Numbered from the stretch's first letter, positions 41,870 through 54,190 are shown. The stretch: 64,000 nucleotides of DNA from Allomyces macrogynus ATCC 38327 (GCA_000151295.1 GG745328.1:1053585-1117584), one strand, 5' to 3'. Notes: generated from the letters alone by a model not told the origin. Program-made: numbers and translations.

Positions 41870-44800
41870 ATGACGACGTGGGACACGCGGCAACACCTTC
41901 GCGACGCCGTGCGCGAATGCTCGGACCGCGGCCTCGTTTTTGCCGCAAAATGGTCGGTTCATCCTCATTCAAGCATCAGCGCCGACTGCGATTTGACTAC
42001 CCACGACCAACCAACCATCCAATATCATCCCCAAATCTCCAGGGCCGCCGAGCAACTCAATGGCCTTTCCGAGTCGGCCTCGCAGATCCCGCCGCACATG
42101 CCCGCCACGGGCTCTCGTCCGGGCTCCAGTTACGGCGGCGGGTCGCCCTTTTACGCGGGAGGCGGATCACAATCACGGCTGTCGAACCTCACGCAACGTC
42201 CACGGTCGTCGCCGCTTTCGCTGACCTCAGCGCTCCCGCGGTCACGATCGGCGCTGTTTGCCTCGGCGGGACCAGCACAGCCGCCGTCGTACGCGGCCGC
42301 GACGACCACCGAGTGGGACACGCCCGCCGACCACGACATTTACTTGCTCGCCAAAGCGTATTTTGACTTGCGCGAGTACCGGCTCGCGGCCGAGACGGTC
42401 AAGGACGTCATGTCGCCCAAGGGCGTGTTTTTGTGGGCGCTCGCGCTGTTCCTGGTGCGCTTGAGCGAGCTTGGGGGCCGTCTACGTCGTGTGAATTCGC
42501 GAGTGATCTGACGCGTTCATGACCTCTAGGCGGGCGAACGCGCCAAGCAGGACAGGCAAGGCATCGTCCTAAGCGCGACCGACTCGAAATTCGAAGCGAA
42601 CCTGGAATTGACGGCCATCTACGCCAAATTGCACCCGTTTGTCGCGCCCGAATCGGGAAGGCGCGATCCGTGGCTGCTCTACATGTACGGCAGCCTTCAA
42701 TGCCTATTCCTGGTCGACCTCCAGTTGTTGACATTCAAGTTTACAATGCAGGCAAGGTCTGGTTCTGGCGCAATTGACCGGCCGGCAAGCCGACGCGATC
42801 GAACACCTGGTGGCGAGCATTCAGCTCTACCCGTTCAACTGGTCGGCGTGGGCCGAGCTTGCGAAGTGCATGACCTCGGAAATGCTGGTACCGTCGGGTC
42901 ACTCCACTTCGTTTCGCTTCGCAGCCGAGATCTCACGGCGGTCAAACTACCAGTAGTACCACGACACGGTCCCGCGATTACCCGATACCTACGCGCGCGT
43001 GTTTTTCCAGGCGCATTGTGCCGCTGATCTCGGTCTAGACCCAGCCATGCCTACGGTGATGCTCGAAAAAATGCAGCGCAGCTTACCCGACAGCGTGACG
43101 CTCCAGCGCATGCTGGCCGTCATGTACGTGCGGTTACGAGGTGCGCATGTTGAGGCTCTGAAGCTCCAGCAACGATCGACCCCTAACGCGGGGATCACTC
43201 TGCCTAGACTTTGAGACGGCCGAAGGCATGTTTTCACGGCTCTTTGCCAAACACCGTTACCTACTTGACTCTGTCGATGAGTACGCGTGCACGCTGCGCT
43301 CGTTGCAGCGCGCGCCCAAGCTGAAAATGCTCGCGCGGCAGGCGCTCGTCACGGATCGCGCGCGGCCCGAGGCGCTCATGGTACTCGGTGCGCGTTCTCT
43401 ACCATTGATTGTGGGTCAGCTGAGCAACCTTGTCTAACGTCGTTCCGTTTGTAGCGCACACGCTCATGGCCGAACCCGACCGACACGAGGACGCGATCGA
43501 GATCCTGCAGCGCGTGCTATGGCTCCGGCGGCGCGACGCACAGGCGTGGTGGATGCTTGGGCAGCAGCTGCAAGAGGTCTACAAGACCGAGGCCGCGGCA
43601 GAAGCGTATCGGCGCGCTATTGGTTCGTGTCGAATGGAGAATTGAACGAAGGGCCACCTGGGTCTTGGCTCACACTTGCGAATGATAGACCTGGCACCGC
43701 AGGATCCGCGTCCAATGGTCAGCCTCGGGATCGCCTACCAGCAGCTCGGCATGTACGCGTTTGCGATCGAGTACCTGGAGCGCGCCGTGACAGTGCGGTA
43801 CGTCATGAGCGGGAGTTGGATCGCATCGGAATCAAGGTGGACCAGGACACTCACGGTCCTCCAACACGCCTAGCCCCAACGAAGGCAATTACCGCGCGCA
43901 GCTGGCGATTGCGTACAAGAGCGTAGGCCGCGGCAAGGACGCGCGGGAAGCCGCGCGCACGGCACTCGCCACGTACTTTAACGCCAACATGCTTGCACTG
44001 ATTGCGGGCGTGTACGTGGACGAGGCCGTGACGCTCGAGGCCGCTGAAGAAGCCGCGCATAAGAAGGCCGATGCTTGCGGCGCGCCTGCGGCTGCAGCTG
44101 CCAACGACGGCGACTGGGAGTGGGAAGAGCACGACTATGTTGACTCGAGCGACCCGATCATGCGCGGCGACGCACTCGCCTCACCCGCCGCGTCTATTCC
44201 GCCATCAATCCTCGACCACGACGCGTCCGACACGGACGACGAGTTGAGCCCAAGCCGGCGGTCACCAACGACGGGACGGCCGCGGCGCCGGGACCTGGTG
44301 CTCCCCGCGATGCCGACGACGGTCAAGGCGGCCGACGCGGCGCGTGTGGCGTGTGCGTGGTACGAGCATGCGTGGGCGAACCGGAATGCGGGTATGGCCG
44401 ACGCACCGCTCAAGGGCAATGCATTCCTCGAAACGGTTGAGTTCCTCGTGCACGCGGCGGTCATGCGAATTGATGCGTTGGTCGGCGGCGCAATCGATGC
44501 AGCCGACGACGCGTGGGCCGGCCGAATGCGGGTCACGGCCATGCCAGAGATGCCTGCCCTTGCCACGACGCTCGAGCATGTCGCGGCCGTCACCAAGGAG
44601 CTGGATCTGATGGCCGAGTACGTGCACGAGGCGATGCATGCGCCGTTCTTGACCGCCGATGACCGGCCGCGCGTCGATGAGACGCATACGCTCGTGGCAC
44701 GCGTGATTGCGAATGCGGTGGCGCGCGGGTTGTTGGGACCCGAGAATGGGCCGTCGCGGCAGTTCTTGCAGGCCGCCGGGTACGGGATCGGCGGGGTGCA

Positions 44801-44957
44801 GTTTGCCGACGGGGTGGACAATGACGGTGATGAGATTGCGATGCAGCTGCAAGCGCAAATGGGTGACGGTGTGCATGAAATCATGGACGACGACGAGGAG
44901 GAGGGGGACGGAGGAGCCGATGTGTCGCCCACAGGGCCACGACGCGGGCAGCGGTAA
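41870..44957 (+). CDS. CDC23: Anaphase-promoting complex subunit 8 (CDC23/APC8), TPR protein
   Basis: Nine exons: 41870-41952, 42043-42454, 42530-42684, 42752-42887, 42957-43140, 43208-43387, 43455-43622, 43689-43797, 43874-44957; introns 66-90 nt; 836 residues. CDC23 is a TPR-superhelix subunit of the APC/C E3 ligase that drives exit from mitosis. The N-terminus RQHLRDAVRECSDRGLVFAA then KWAAEQLNGL (across intron 1) is the Cdc23 N-terminal motif. TPR blocks follow, nearly one per exon: DIYLLAKAYFDLREYRLAAE, PWLLYMQGLVLAQLTGRQAD, DFETAEGMFSRLFAKHRYLL, HEDAIEILQRVLWLRRRDAQ, AWWMLGQQLQEVYKTEAAAE, MVSLGIAYQQLGMYAFAIEY, GNYRAQLAIAYKSVGRGKDA. The C-terminal third (about residues 520-836) is a divergent extension with acidic runs. 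All phases close, which supports the model. Confidence 0.9.
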
Positions 44958-45674
44958 TGGCCGTTGAAGTTGCATATGGAGAAGGAAAAATGCATTTCTC
45001 GTCCGAGCATACTCAACATACCTCATTCTCCTTGTGGTCAGGTGCTCCGAATCTATACAATGAAGGCTCCTGCCAGCGCCGACCCTGGTCGCGCAGTTCC
45101 GGTCATCGTGATGGCGCTTGGTGTGACTGCTGCAATTGGCTCTGCGAACCCTTCATCGCCGCGCAGCAACTGCCGGCGATCGCGACCGTACCCTTGCCCG
45201 AAAACTCGCTGGCTTTCCGCATCGTGTGTTTGACAAGCAGGACGAGGCAAGGGCCAGATTGGGGTCGTGTCGGATTTGGACTGCATACACAACCTGGATG
45301 CCTTTCGGCCGCCGATCCCGCCCCCGGCGGCCGACACAAACATCGCCGCGAAACGAAGAAGGTAGCGAAACGAAGAAGGTAGCGAAACGAAGAAGGTAGC
45401 GGTGTCAGAGTCACTCGCTCGGGAAACCGACGCGGTCACGTTGCAAAGGCAGCGCGGGTCCAACGCGATCGCGTGTCGGCGAGGCCCCAGCAGCACCGGC
45501 ACACCACGGCCGGCCAGCCCGCCAAACGCGACGCGACTCGCGCACGACCGCCCGCCGCATCCTTCCACCCTCCCGTCCGACATCCGCACACCGTGCCGCC
45601 AAGCTCTCTGCCCCCACCCCCTCGCCCACGCACGGCCACACGCGCGCACTCCCCGCTCTACCCAACCCGCCCGC
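44958..45674. other. Intergenic region upstream of the mitochondrial protein gene
   Basis: 3' end of CDC23 and 5' region of the next gene. The downstream gene's frame is open back to about 45402 without an earlier ATG. A 3 x 17 bp repeat lies at 45348-45398. Confidence 0.5.
45348..45398. repeat. Tandem repeat, 3 perfect copies of 17 bp
   Basis: The unit GCGAAACGAAGAAGGTA is repeated at 45348, 45365 and 45382. Its complement read leftward also carries the TACCTTCTTCG words seen once more nearby. Confidence 0.9.
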
Positions 45675-46577
45675 ATGCTGCCCACCGCTCGCCGCGTCTT
45701 CTCGACGCGCCCGACCGCCACGCTCCTGTCGCGGTGGCCGCGCGCCACGGCCTCGGCCGCTGCCGAAGCCGACGCCGACACCGCTGCCGCCGCAGCTGAC
45801 GCCGCTGACGCCGCTATCGAGTCGTCGCACCGCGGGATCGGTGCCGTCGACGAAGGTGTCGACGGTCTGCGCGAAGCCGGCTTCCTCGACGACCACGCGG
45901 CCCGTTCCATGGCGCACCACCGCGCCTCCCCGCACAACCGCGCGCGCGCCCCCGCTCTCGCTCCGCCGGCGCAGACGCCCGACGGCGCCTCCAACGTCTA
46001 CGCGATCGACGACGAGTACAAGGAAATGGCGTTTGCCGTGCTGCGCATGACCGAGCAGGACTTCGGCGCCGCGCTGCACGCGCATGTTGCCAAGGCCCGC
46101 GAAAACCAAGTGGCGGCGGCGGCGGTCGTGGCCCCGGAACTCCCGCCCGACGCGGCGATCACCGCCCCGCGTGTTGCCAACCCGGCAGCTGCGCTCGACC
46201 CGGACCCGGAGGCCGTGCGCGAACTCGTCGAGGAGTCGTTCACGGACCCGATCATCGACACGATCGCGGCCGATATCTTGGTTGCGGAAGTCTCGCCCGC
46301 CGCGCGGATTCACGCGTCGGTTCTCTCGGCGGTAGCCTCGTCCGACACACGCGGTGCCGAGTGGGAGACGGGCGATTCGTCGATGTCGCCGCTCGACCAC
46401 CACCAGATTGACGAAATGATGCGGCAGCGTGTCGCGCGCCAGGACCCGTCGGCGCCCGTGCCGGGGTCCCGCCGGTCGGCGACGACGTCGGGCAACGCGC
46501 AGGCCATTTCGGGCGCGCCTGCGGGGCACGGGCCGCGGTCGGCCAAGGAACATCATCCGCACAAGCACCGCGGGTGA
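45675..46577 (+). CDS. Hypothetical protein, probable mitochondrial presequence
   Basis: Single exon of 300 residues from the ATG at 45675. The N-terminus MLPTARRVFSTRPTATLLSR then WPRATASA is basic, hydroxylated and lacks acids, as matrix-targeting presequences do; an Ala/Asp-rich segment follows. The middle has YAIDDEYKEMAFAVLRMTEQ and a helix around residues 115-150 that could be a short coiled coil; the C-terminus is Ser/Gly-rich and ends in a His/Lys cluster (KEHHPHKHRG). No transmembrane segment and no recognised domain. Function unknown; the start is chosen because it yields the presequence and is the first ATG in the open frame. Confidence 0.6.
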   Translation: MLPTARRVFSTRPTATLLSRWPRATASAAAEADADTAAAAADAADAAIESSHRGIGAVDEGVDGLREAGFLDDHAARSMAHHRASPHNRARAPALAPPAQTPDGASNVYAIDDEYKEMAFAVLRMTEQDFGAALHAHVAKARENQVAAAAVVAPELPPDAAITAPRVANPAAALDPDPEAVRELVEESFTDPIIDTIAADILVAEVSPAARIHASVLSAVASSDTRGAEWETGDSSMSPLDHHQIDEMMRQRVARQDPSAPVPGSRRSATTSGNAQAISGAPAGHGPRSAKEHHPHKHRG

Positions 46578-47098
46578 TCCATGAAAGAGAGCGCGTTGGG
46601 CCGACGTGCCAACGCGGACAAGCGAACGCGGAGCGCGCGTTTTGGCCGCACAGGGGCCAACATCACCAAGCGGCGAGCCCGTTCGAGGACATCATGTCGA
46701 GGTCGTTTTTGTTTCGAGTCTTTTTGCAACCAAACCACATCTCTGACCACCAACCCATCCATCCATTCAACCACCCACTTCGCGGCTTTGGTCGCGATTC
46801 TTTCTTCTCTTGAGCGTCTGCTCTGCCGCGCATCGATACGTTATTCTTTTGTCTTCTTTGCGATCCGATGTTGGGCCGCTTTCCTATTCAACCTATCCCT
46901 CACCACCCAACTCTTCGTCATCTGCGCCCTCAAACCTAATTGTTTTGACCCGTGGCGGCGCTGTCCATTCATCCAATAAAAACCCGTGAGATGAGACGAG
47001 CAAATGGATCAAAACATGGTCGTTTGCATTGCCATTGAAAACGAATCCACTTCCAGTCGCTCCATTCTCAGTCGTGATCCCTCCCGCACAAATCCTCC
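46578..47098. other. Convergent intergenic region
   Basis: 3' regions of the mitochondrial-type gene (rightward) and IFT172 (leftward). A 132-codon ATG-started frame at 46581-46979 with a hydrophobic C-terminal half was considered and not accepted. Confidence 0.5.
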
Positions 47099-50000
47099 TC
47101 ACCCACGCAGCGAGTACGATGGCCCCTGCGGCGTCAAGCACCACGGGCACTGCTTCTCCTGCACGACAAACCGGTTCCAGTCGTCCTTGTTGGCGGCCAT
47201 CCCGCACCCGCCGCACCGCGTAGCGTTCTTGAGCACCGGGTACCCTATTATCCATCAAAGTCAGTGTTTCGCTCCCCCATCCAACAGCCAAGCGTCAAAA
47301 ACCAGACGTACCCGTCACAATACACGGCTCGCACATCGCTCGACACGCGCCGCACGCCAGCGCCGACGCGGCCACTTTCGTCCCACACGCCTCACACGCA
47401 CGCCGATCCGGTTCCGCTGCACTTGTGCGCCGCTGCACCGACCACGCAAGCACCCAATCCCGCGCGCGCTCGCGGTCCTCGTCATTCACCGCCGGCGCCG
47501 GCGGCAATGCAAAAACGGGCGCGATCTCAGCCCCCGGCGTGCCCGGCGCATTCAACTGCGCGATCCACTCGGTTGCTGGCACACTCATATCCGCCGCCAC
47601 GTCCTCGATCGCCTCGGCCACGTCGAGGAACCGGTTGAGCAGGGCAAACGCGAGCCGCGCCATGGGTGATGGCGGATCGGTGGAACTGGTGGCCGTCCCC
47701 GCGGCCGCCTGGCACGCCATCCCCGCCTGGAACAGGGCGCGATCGATCGGGATCGGAAGTTCGCGGTACCGCAGGAGCGAAACGGCGTGCATCGCGCGGT
47801 ACTGCGCGAGCGGGGCTCCACCGCCGGCGGCCGCACCGGATGTGAGTTTCTGCTCGCAGTACTTGCGCATGAACAGCAGGTGCGCGACGACCAGGTACGC
47901 AGTAAACTCGGGCGGGAACGACGCGCCCCCTTGGACAGCAACGAGTTTCTTGAACAGGTCGCGCACGGCCTGGACCATGCCGATCGATCCGTCGTCGGCG
48001 AGGACCTTGGCACACAGTGCCGCATACATGTCAACAAATGCTGGCGTCGTCGGGGCGCCGTACTGCCCGAGCACCTTGAGCAGGGCCTCCGGGTTTGGCT
48101 GCGCGCCCATGAGCATCTGGTTGGCAAAGAGCATCAGGTACCGCTGCAGGAGCGCGCCGCGGTCAGCATTCGCGTTTTGCGCTGCCGCAGCGAGACAAGC
48201 GTCCCAGTCCCCCTTTTGCGCGTGCACTTGGCACGCGGCATCAACGTCGATTGCGGCAAGAGCGTCGGCTGCACCCTGTCGCTTGAGGTGCGCAACGTAC
48301 AATGCATCAATGTGTCCCTGCAACGCTGGCTGGATGCGGCCGAGTTGCTTGCACTTGTCCCACAGTGCCGCGCGGGCGTACATGTCGGCCGCGTCCTTGT
48401 ACTGCTCGGCGAGAACCAAGACGTCACCCGCCGCATCCGTGCGTCCAGCGCCTGCTGGAGGGGCGTCGGCGAGCTTGGCCGCGGCCTGACGCGCAATTTG
48501 GACCGCCGTCGCCCGGGACGGCGCAAACTTGTGCGCGAGTTCCGCCGCGCGCGTCCAGTGCGCGACGAGGAACGCGGTCTCCTCGGGACTCAAATCCTTG
48601 GCACCCGGCGCAGAGACCGCGGGCGAGAGCCGCAGGTACGTCTCGGCGGCACGGACGGCATCCCCCTGCTGCTCGAGCAACCGCGCTGCTGACAAGAGTT
48701 CGTCGCGCGACGCATCTGCCTTGTCGCGCAGGTACCCGTCGTGCTCCGCGGCCAGCGCGGCCACTTTCGCGGGCACGTACTCGCGCGCGAACCGCATCGC
48801 CTCGGCCCACTGCCCCGCGGCCTTGTACGCCGCAAGCGCGGCCTCGGGCCGCTGTGCGCGCAACCACAACGACTCGGCCGCCGCGTACTCGCCGCGCGTA
48901 AACAGCATCTTGGCGCGACCGCACTGCACGTCAACGACCGCCGACGGGTCGTGCTGTTCGGCGACACGCTGCGCCGCGTCCCAGTCCTCGTTGTGAATGT
49001 GCATGAGAATGGCTTCCTTGGGCTTTTGCGCGGCAACAAATGCGGCCTCGGCGTCGGCAAACTTGCCTTCGTCCTCGAAGAACATGGCCTGCTTGAGGTA
49101 GACGTCGGATTCCTTGGGGTGTAGCGCGTTCTGCTGTGCGCCAGGGGTCAAGGCCTTGAGCCACTTGCACAGCTCGAACGCGAAATCGAAAGCGGCATTC
49201 TCGGCCGCGAAATCGATTGCGTACTCGAGCAGCCCGTGCTTGATGAGCAGTTTGGCGCCGGCCTCGCCGCCGAGCGACCGCGCCCACAGGTACGCGACCT
49301 GCTTGGCGGCAAACGCGCCGCCGTGGAGCTTGGCCACCTACGTGTCGTGAAAGCTCGCAAGCGTCAGTGATTCCGCATCGCATCGCATTCACCGACCGTG
49401 AATTGCCATCGTACCCGATGTGCGTCCTCGTAGACATTGTTCGAGCAATACATGTTGACGGCGCTCTTCCAGTCACCCGCCTGCACGTAATGGTGCTCGG
49501 CCTGCTTGAAATTCTGCGCGGCTTCGAGCGTCTTGCCGAGGAACACGTGCGTCTCATTCAACAAGTCCTTGTGGTACACCGCGACCAACTCAATCATCTT
49601 GTCGTAGTTCTTGGCGTTCTTGTACATGTTGATGGCCAAGTCGGGCTCGCCAATCAACAGGTACAGCTTTTCGGCCTCGTGGTGCTTGCCCTGCGCCTCA
49701 CGGTCTTGTGCGTGCTGCGTGTAGAGGTGGTAGACGTCCTCGGCGGGCAAGACTGTGGCCGCCAGCCGGTGCGCCTTGTCCCATTGGGATTGGGAGTTGT
49801 ACATGTCGACGGCGTCGAGCGCTCGGCCGGCCTTGATAAAGTATTTTTCGGCCTTGGCCCAGTCTTGTGTCGCGTGGAAGTGTTGTGCAAGATCAGTGCA
49901 CAGTTTCTTGATGGTCGCGTCGGACGCGTCGAGCGAGTCGGCAATCGACGTGGCTTTCGTCCACTGGTAACGAGAGGGAGCAATGGTGAGGGCCAGGGTT

Positions 50001-53000
50001 TCGGCTAAAGAGAGGACGCTTCGTGAGCCAAAGTCAAATATGAACGCACCGACTTGGCGGCAATCGCCGTTTCGAGCGCCTTGAGGTTCTGATTGCCCTC
50101 AATGTAGTGGTGGATCGCGGCCTCGACTTGGCGCGTGCTGACGAGGTAGTCGCCCCATTTTCTACAACAATTCCAGTGCCGACACAGAGTAAACTGCAGT
50201 CCAAACGGCGTAAATTGCAGAAAGAGAGACAGCGTACCTCCTCGAGCTGCACGACACGCGCCGGGTCGTACGTGCGGCACAAGTCGATCGCGGCCTTGAA
50301 ACAATTGCCGCGCTCGTACGCGGCGAGCGCCTTTTCCTGCTGCCCAAGCACGCCATAAAAATCGCCCGCCTTTTCCCACAAATTCGCCTGCGCGAGCGCG
50401 TGCGCCGTGCGCTCCACGAGTTCTAAATTCCCGAGCAGACGGTGCTGCTTGAGCAAGACCGCTGCGCGCGACGGCATACTCGCCTGCAAGTACAACTGAA
50501 TCGCGGCCACATAGTCGCCACTCGCCTCGCGAAACTCGGCAGCGCCCTCCTCCTGCCCGGACTCGACGAGCCAAGTAAAGTAATTGCGGCGCAAATTGTC
50601 GACTTCCGGGTGGTGCGCGAGCTCGGCGACTTTGATCGACGCGTCCCACTTGTGCAGTTCCTGGTACATATCCATGGCCGCCTGCACCTGGCCCTGCTCC
50701 AGGTAGATGCGCTCGGCCGACTTGAATTCCTTGTCCATGACGGCGAGTTTGGCGCGAACTTGGAAGTGCATGGTTGGGTCGGTGAGCGTCGGGTCCATGC
50801 GCTGCAGTTGCTCGGCGAGGTCGGTGACTTGACGCAGATACTGCGCCTTGGCCATGTCGCCGAGCGCGGCAAAGCATCTGTGGGGAGGTGCGGCATGGTG
50901 AAGGTCAGTATTGGGACCGAATTCCAGACCCGCGAAAAAGAAATATAACACGGACCGCTCAGCCAGCGCCAGTTTTCGGTGCTGCACAGCGACCGCACTC
51001 AACGTCGTCCACATGGCCTCCGTCTCGGGCGTGATTTCCAACGCCTCGAGCAGCGTCAGCGCGCGCAACCAATCCAAGTCGTCCATGGCCGTCCCAAACT
51101 CGATCAATCCCTCGTCGAGCGTGTAGGTCGCCGTCGTCAAGCCCTCATCGACAACGACATTGGTCACACCGCCTTCGCGCACGATATCGAGCACGTCGCC
51201 CTTGATCGGGTGCATCGTGACGCGGTCGGGCGAGTTGATCCCGTACCAAACGCACAGGTTGGTGCGGCTCTGCGCAACGACCACATCCGAGTTGGGCACC
51301 CACTGCACGTAAGTGCAATACGCGAGCAGCGTCACTGACAGCTGCGTCGCCACGTCAAACAAGTGCAGCTGCTTCTTCTTGTCGCGGAAGAGCAACTTGT
51401 TGGCCTTGCCGGACAGCTCAAGCCAATCGACCTTGGCGTCGTGGTGCACGACGACCACATTCGCGGGCCGCGCCAAGTCCATGATGTGCACCGTGTGCGA
51501 ATCAATCAGGTACGCGAGCGTCCTCGACCCGGAATTGCGCTCGTTGAGCCGCACGCTCAACAAATGCGGGCTCATAAACTCGGTGCGGCAAGAAGCAATG
51601 ATATCGTTGAGCCCGTACTCGACGAGCAAGAGCTCGCCGGCATTGAAGACCATGCACACGCCCGGGTAGGCGAAATGGAACCGCTCGTTTCCGCCGGACT
51701 GCCACTGGATTTCCGAGAGCCGGCACGCGCCGAGATCACCGAGACACAGCGTGTGTTCCGTGTGCGCCACGAGAAACTGGTCCTGGAAAATGTTGATTTT
51801 CGTGAACGCCGACCCATAGGCTGACTTGAGCAGGATGCGCGCGCCCGTGGCCAGCCGCTTGACGAGGACTTGCGACGGCGAGACGTAGGTGAACTCGAAC
51901 GTGCCCTTGTATCGCGTCTTCTTGAGGCAGCAGTCGAACATGTCGACGGAGCCGGTCAGTGAGCCGAGGACGACTTTGGACCCGTCAGGTTTCCACGCCA
52001 TGGCCGTGACCAAGTGGTAGGACGGGAGCGGGAGCGCGGGCGCCTCGAGCCATTGTTGTCGCGTGGCCTGGAAGTTGAAAATGTGGACCTTGTCGAGCGA
52101 TCCGAGCAGCAGCGACTGCCCGGTTGGGCCGACGACGGCCGCAGTCAGGTCGCCCTGGGTCGGGTCGCGGCCATAGTCGAATTGCTGCTGTACCTTGCCT
52201 ATCAATCAACGAGATCAGTCGGGAGCTAGGTTTGTGGAGAGTCGAAAGAAATTAATGACGAACGTACCGTCAACGCCGTAAAACGTCACGACTTTGTCGA
52301 GGTCCACAACGACAATCGACGACAGCGTCCACGCGAGTGCAACCGGCACGCTCGTGTGCGTGACGGCAATGACCTGCGACGAGCTACCCTGGCCGTCGTC
52401 AAACGAGAACTTGATGACGGCGCCATTCGAGTGGCTTGAGACAATGGCGTTGCCGTCAAGCGACGACGCGAGACTCGTGACGTAGCCTTCGCCCTGGTAG
52501 AGTGTCGCGGCCTTGTTGGTCTTGAGGTTGCCGAGCTTGACCTACGAACGCAATTTCGTGGGAGTCAGGCGGAGGTGTGGGGGTAGCAACGACTTGACAG
52601 ACCAATAAATCGGACCTTCCCGTCAGCTATGCCAAACACGATGAGCCCGTGCTGATCCCTGGGCCATGCAAGAGCCGTCACGTCGGTCGACTGGATGAAC
52701 TTGTTGCAAATCGACTTCTTCTCACCCCACTCGAGCCCGAGTCGGTAGACGAAGACGGCGCCGTCGGATTGCGCGACGGCGAGTTTGGTCGAGTCGGGGG
52801 AAAAGGCGAGCGCGACTATGACGTATCCTTTCGGATTCTAGTTTGCGGGAAGATGAATTGCGCTGACCCAAACGACGCTCCATTCAGCGATTTTGCTGGC
52901 AAACATACTTGCGGGTCGGCGCCCTTGGTTGAAAACTTGTCCTTGCGCTCACCATTCTCGTCAAAGACTTGAATGATGCGGTCGGCATTGGCCACGGCCA

Positions 53001-53091
53001 GTTTCTGGTTGTTGGGCGACCAGGCCGCGGCCGAGATTTTGGCGATGCCGTCGGCGGGAGCCACGACCGCCTTGAGGTGCTTGATCTGCAT
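47099..53091 (-). CDS. IFT172: Intraflagellar transport protein 172
   Basis: Largest subunit of IFT-B, needed to build and turn over the cilium. Exons: 53091-52909, 52837-52616, 52541-52268, 52198-50956, 50877-50238, 50161-50050, 49963-49415, 49337-47312, 47244-47099; about 1797 residues (human 1749). The N-terminal WD propellers read MQIKHLKAVVAPADGIAKIS, GERKDKFSTKGADPQ, FSPDSTKLAVAQSDG, VTALAWPRDQHGLIVFGIAD, QQFDYGRDPTQGDLTAAVV, SVRLNERNSGSRTLAYLID, LDEGLIEFGTAMDDLDWLRA. TPR-like repeats follow (MYQELHKWDASIKVAELAHH, FAAKQVAYLWARSLGGEAG). The C-terminus, across the last intron, is CEPCIVTGYPVLKN then GMAANKDDWNRFVV, matching CLITGYPILRNK / AANKDNWNKF. It carries five CxxC pairs. At 50161 the exon begins with one A too many for the preceding phase (LEE|KWGDYLVS), an apparent one-base insertion. 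A homologue this complete implies a working flagellum. Confidence 0.95.
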
Positions 53092-53657
53092 GAGGTCGCA
53101 GCACTTTGGTCGTTGACGGTAATGGTCGAGTTGAGCAGGGGTCGAGAGCTTGGACAGGCGAATTGGTGATCGGGTCGAGAATCCCAGAGCGTTGATTCGG
53201 GCCGATCAACGGGCAGGTCGGTCCACAGCAGCCTCCTTTTTTCCAATCGTGTTGCAGCAAGTGGCGGCGAGTTGCTACGGACGCTCTGGCGGGCTGGTCG
53301 AAGGTCCTTTAGCCCCGGAGATGCAACAGGCCGAAAGAACGAAAGAACGACGACCAGCTGCGAGACGTGCAGGAACGACATTCTGTTTCTCACGTGCATG
53401 ATCAGCGAACAGCCCACCACACGCAACAGTGCCCAGCACTGTCGCTGTTGTTCTCTATTTCGCGGACTTCGATTTCTTCAAATCGTCCTCGAAGGTGACG
53501 CTCACCACTTCCTGCAATCCACTCGCCCCGCTTACGGACCCTTCTCCGCCGTCCGCGCCCGCGATCCACCCGCAATTCGCCTTCCAACCAACCGACCACC
53601 ACCGCCGCCTGACCGACCCACCACTCTCGCTGCCCACCAATCTGCAGACCACCCACC
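53092..53657. other. Divergent intergenic region, IFT172 / uL30m
   Basis: 566 bp between divergent start codons. I looked for but did not identify an X-box-like palindrome. No gene seen. Confidence 0.5.
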
Positions 53658-53984
53658 ATGTCATCCGCCGCTACGACCGCTGCGGCCAACGGCACCAAGC
53701 CCTTCTTCCGCGTGACGCTCGTGCGGTCGACGATTGGTCTCCCCGCCAAGACGCGGCAGTACGCCAAGTCGCTGCACTTGACCAAGATGCACCGTCCGGT
53801 TTTGATGCCGGCCACGGCCTCGTCGGCAGGTAACTTGCTCAAGCTCAAGGAACTGATCAAGGTGGAGAACGTGGCGCTGCCGCGCGGTGTCTCGCCGCTG
53901 CGCGCGCTCTACAACGAGAAGCAGGCGCGCAAGCCATTTGATGGGTTCCGCGTCGTTGGGAGTGCGGTGCCCAAGACGTGGTGA
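53658..53984 (+). CDS. Mitochondrial large-subunit ribosomal protein uL30m
   Basis: Single exon of 108 residues. The bacterial-type L30 domain opens with FFRVTLVRSTIGLPAKTRQY, continues AKSLHLTKMHRPVLMP and, after a Ser/Ala-rich turn, KLKELIKVENVALPRG. The TLVRS-IG-P---R---SL-L-K core is diagnostic for uL30; the C-terminal extension (RALYNEKQARKPFDGFRVVG) is as in fungal mitoribosomal L33/L30 proteins, and no cytosolic L7-type N-terminal helix is present. It binds 5S/23S-equivalent rRNA in the mitochondrial large subunit. The N-terminus is Ala/Thr-rich and only weakly presequence-like. No intron. Confidence 0.85.
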   Translation: MSSAATTAAANGTKPFFRVTLVRSTIGLPAKTRQYAKSLHLTKMHRPVLMPATASSAGNLLKLKELIKVENVALPRGVSPLRALYNEKQARKPFDGFRVVGSAVPKTW

Positions 53985-54190
53985 GTTTGGAATAGTGTTT
54001 TGGGTTGGGTAGTGCTGTTTATTTTCCATTAGGTAGAATTTGTTTACTTTTCATCTAGCGACTCGAATTTCACAGCCATGGTTATGTATTCAAAGCATCC
54101 ATCCTGTCGGGCGGTTTATTTACAAGCAGTTTTCGCCCCGACCAACTTCAACGAAGTGGAACAGCAGCGCACGAACCATGGGGAGCTCCC

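Noticed and set aside
46581..46979. 132-codon ATG-started frame with a hydrophobic C-terminal half
   Set aside because: Lies between two convergent genes, lacks any conserved motif, and the composition resembles a T-rich 3' region, not a coding one.
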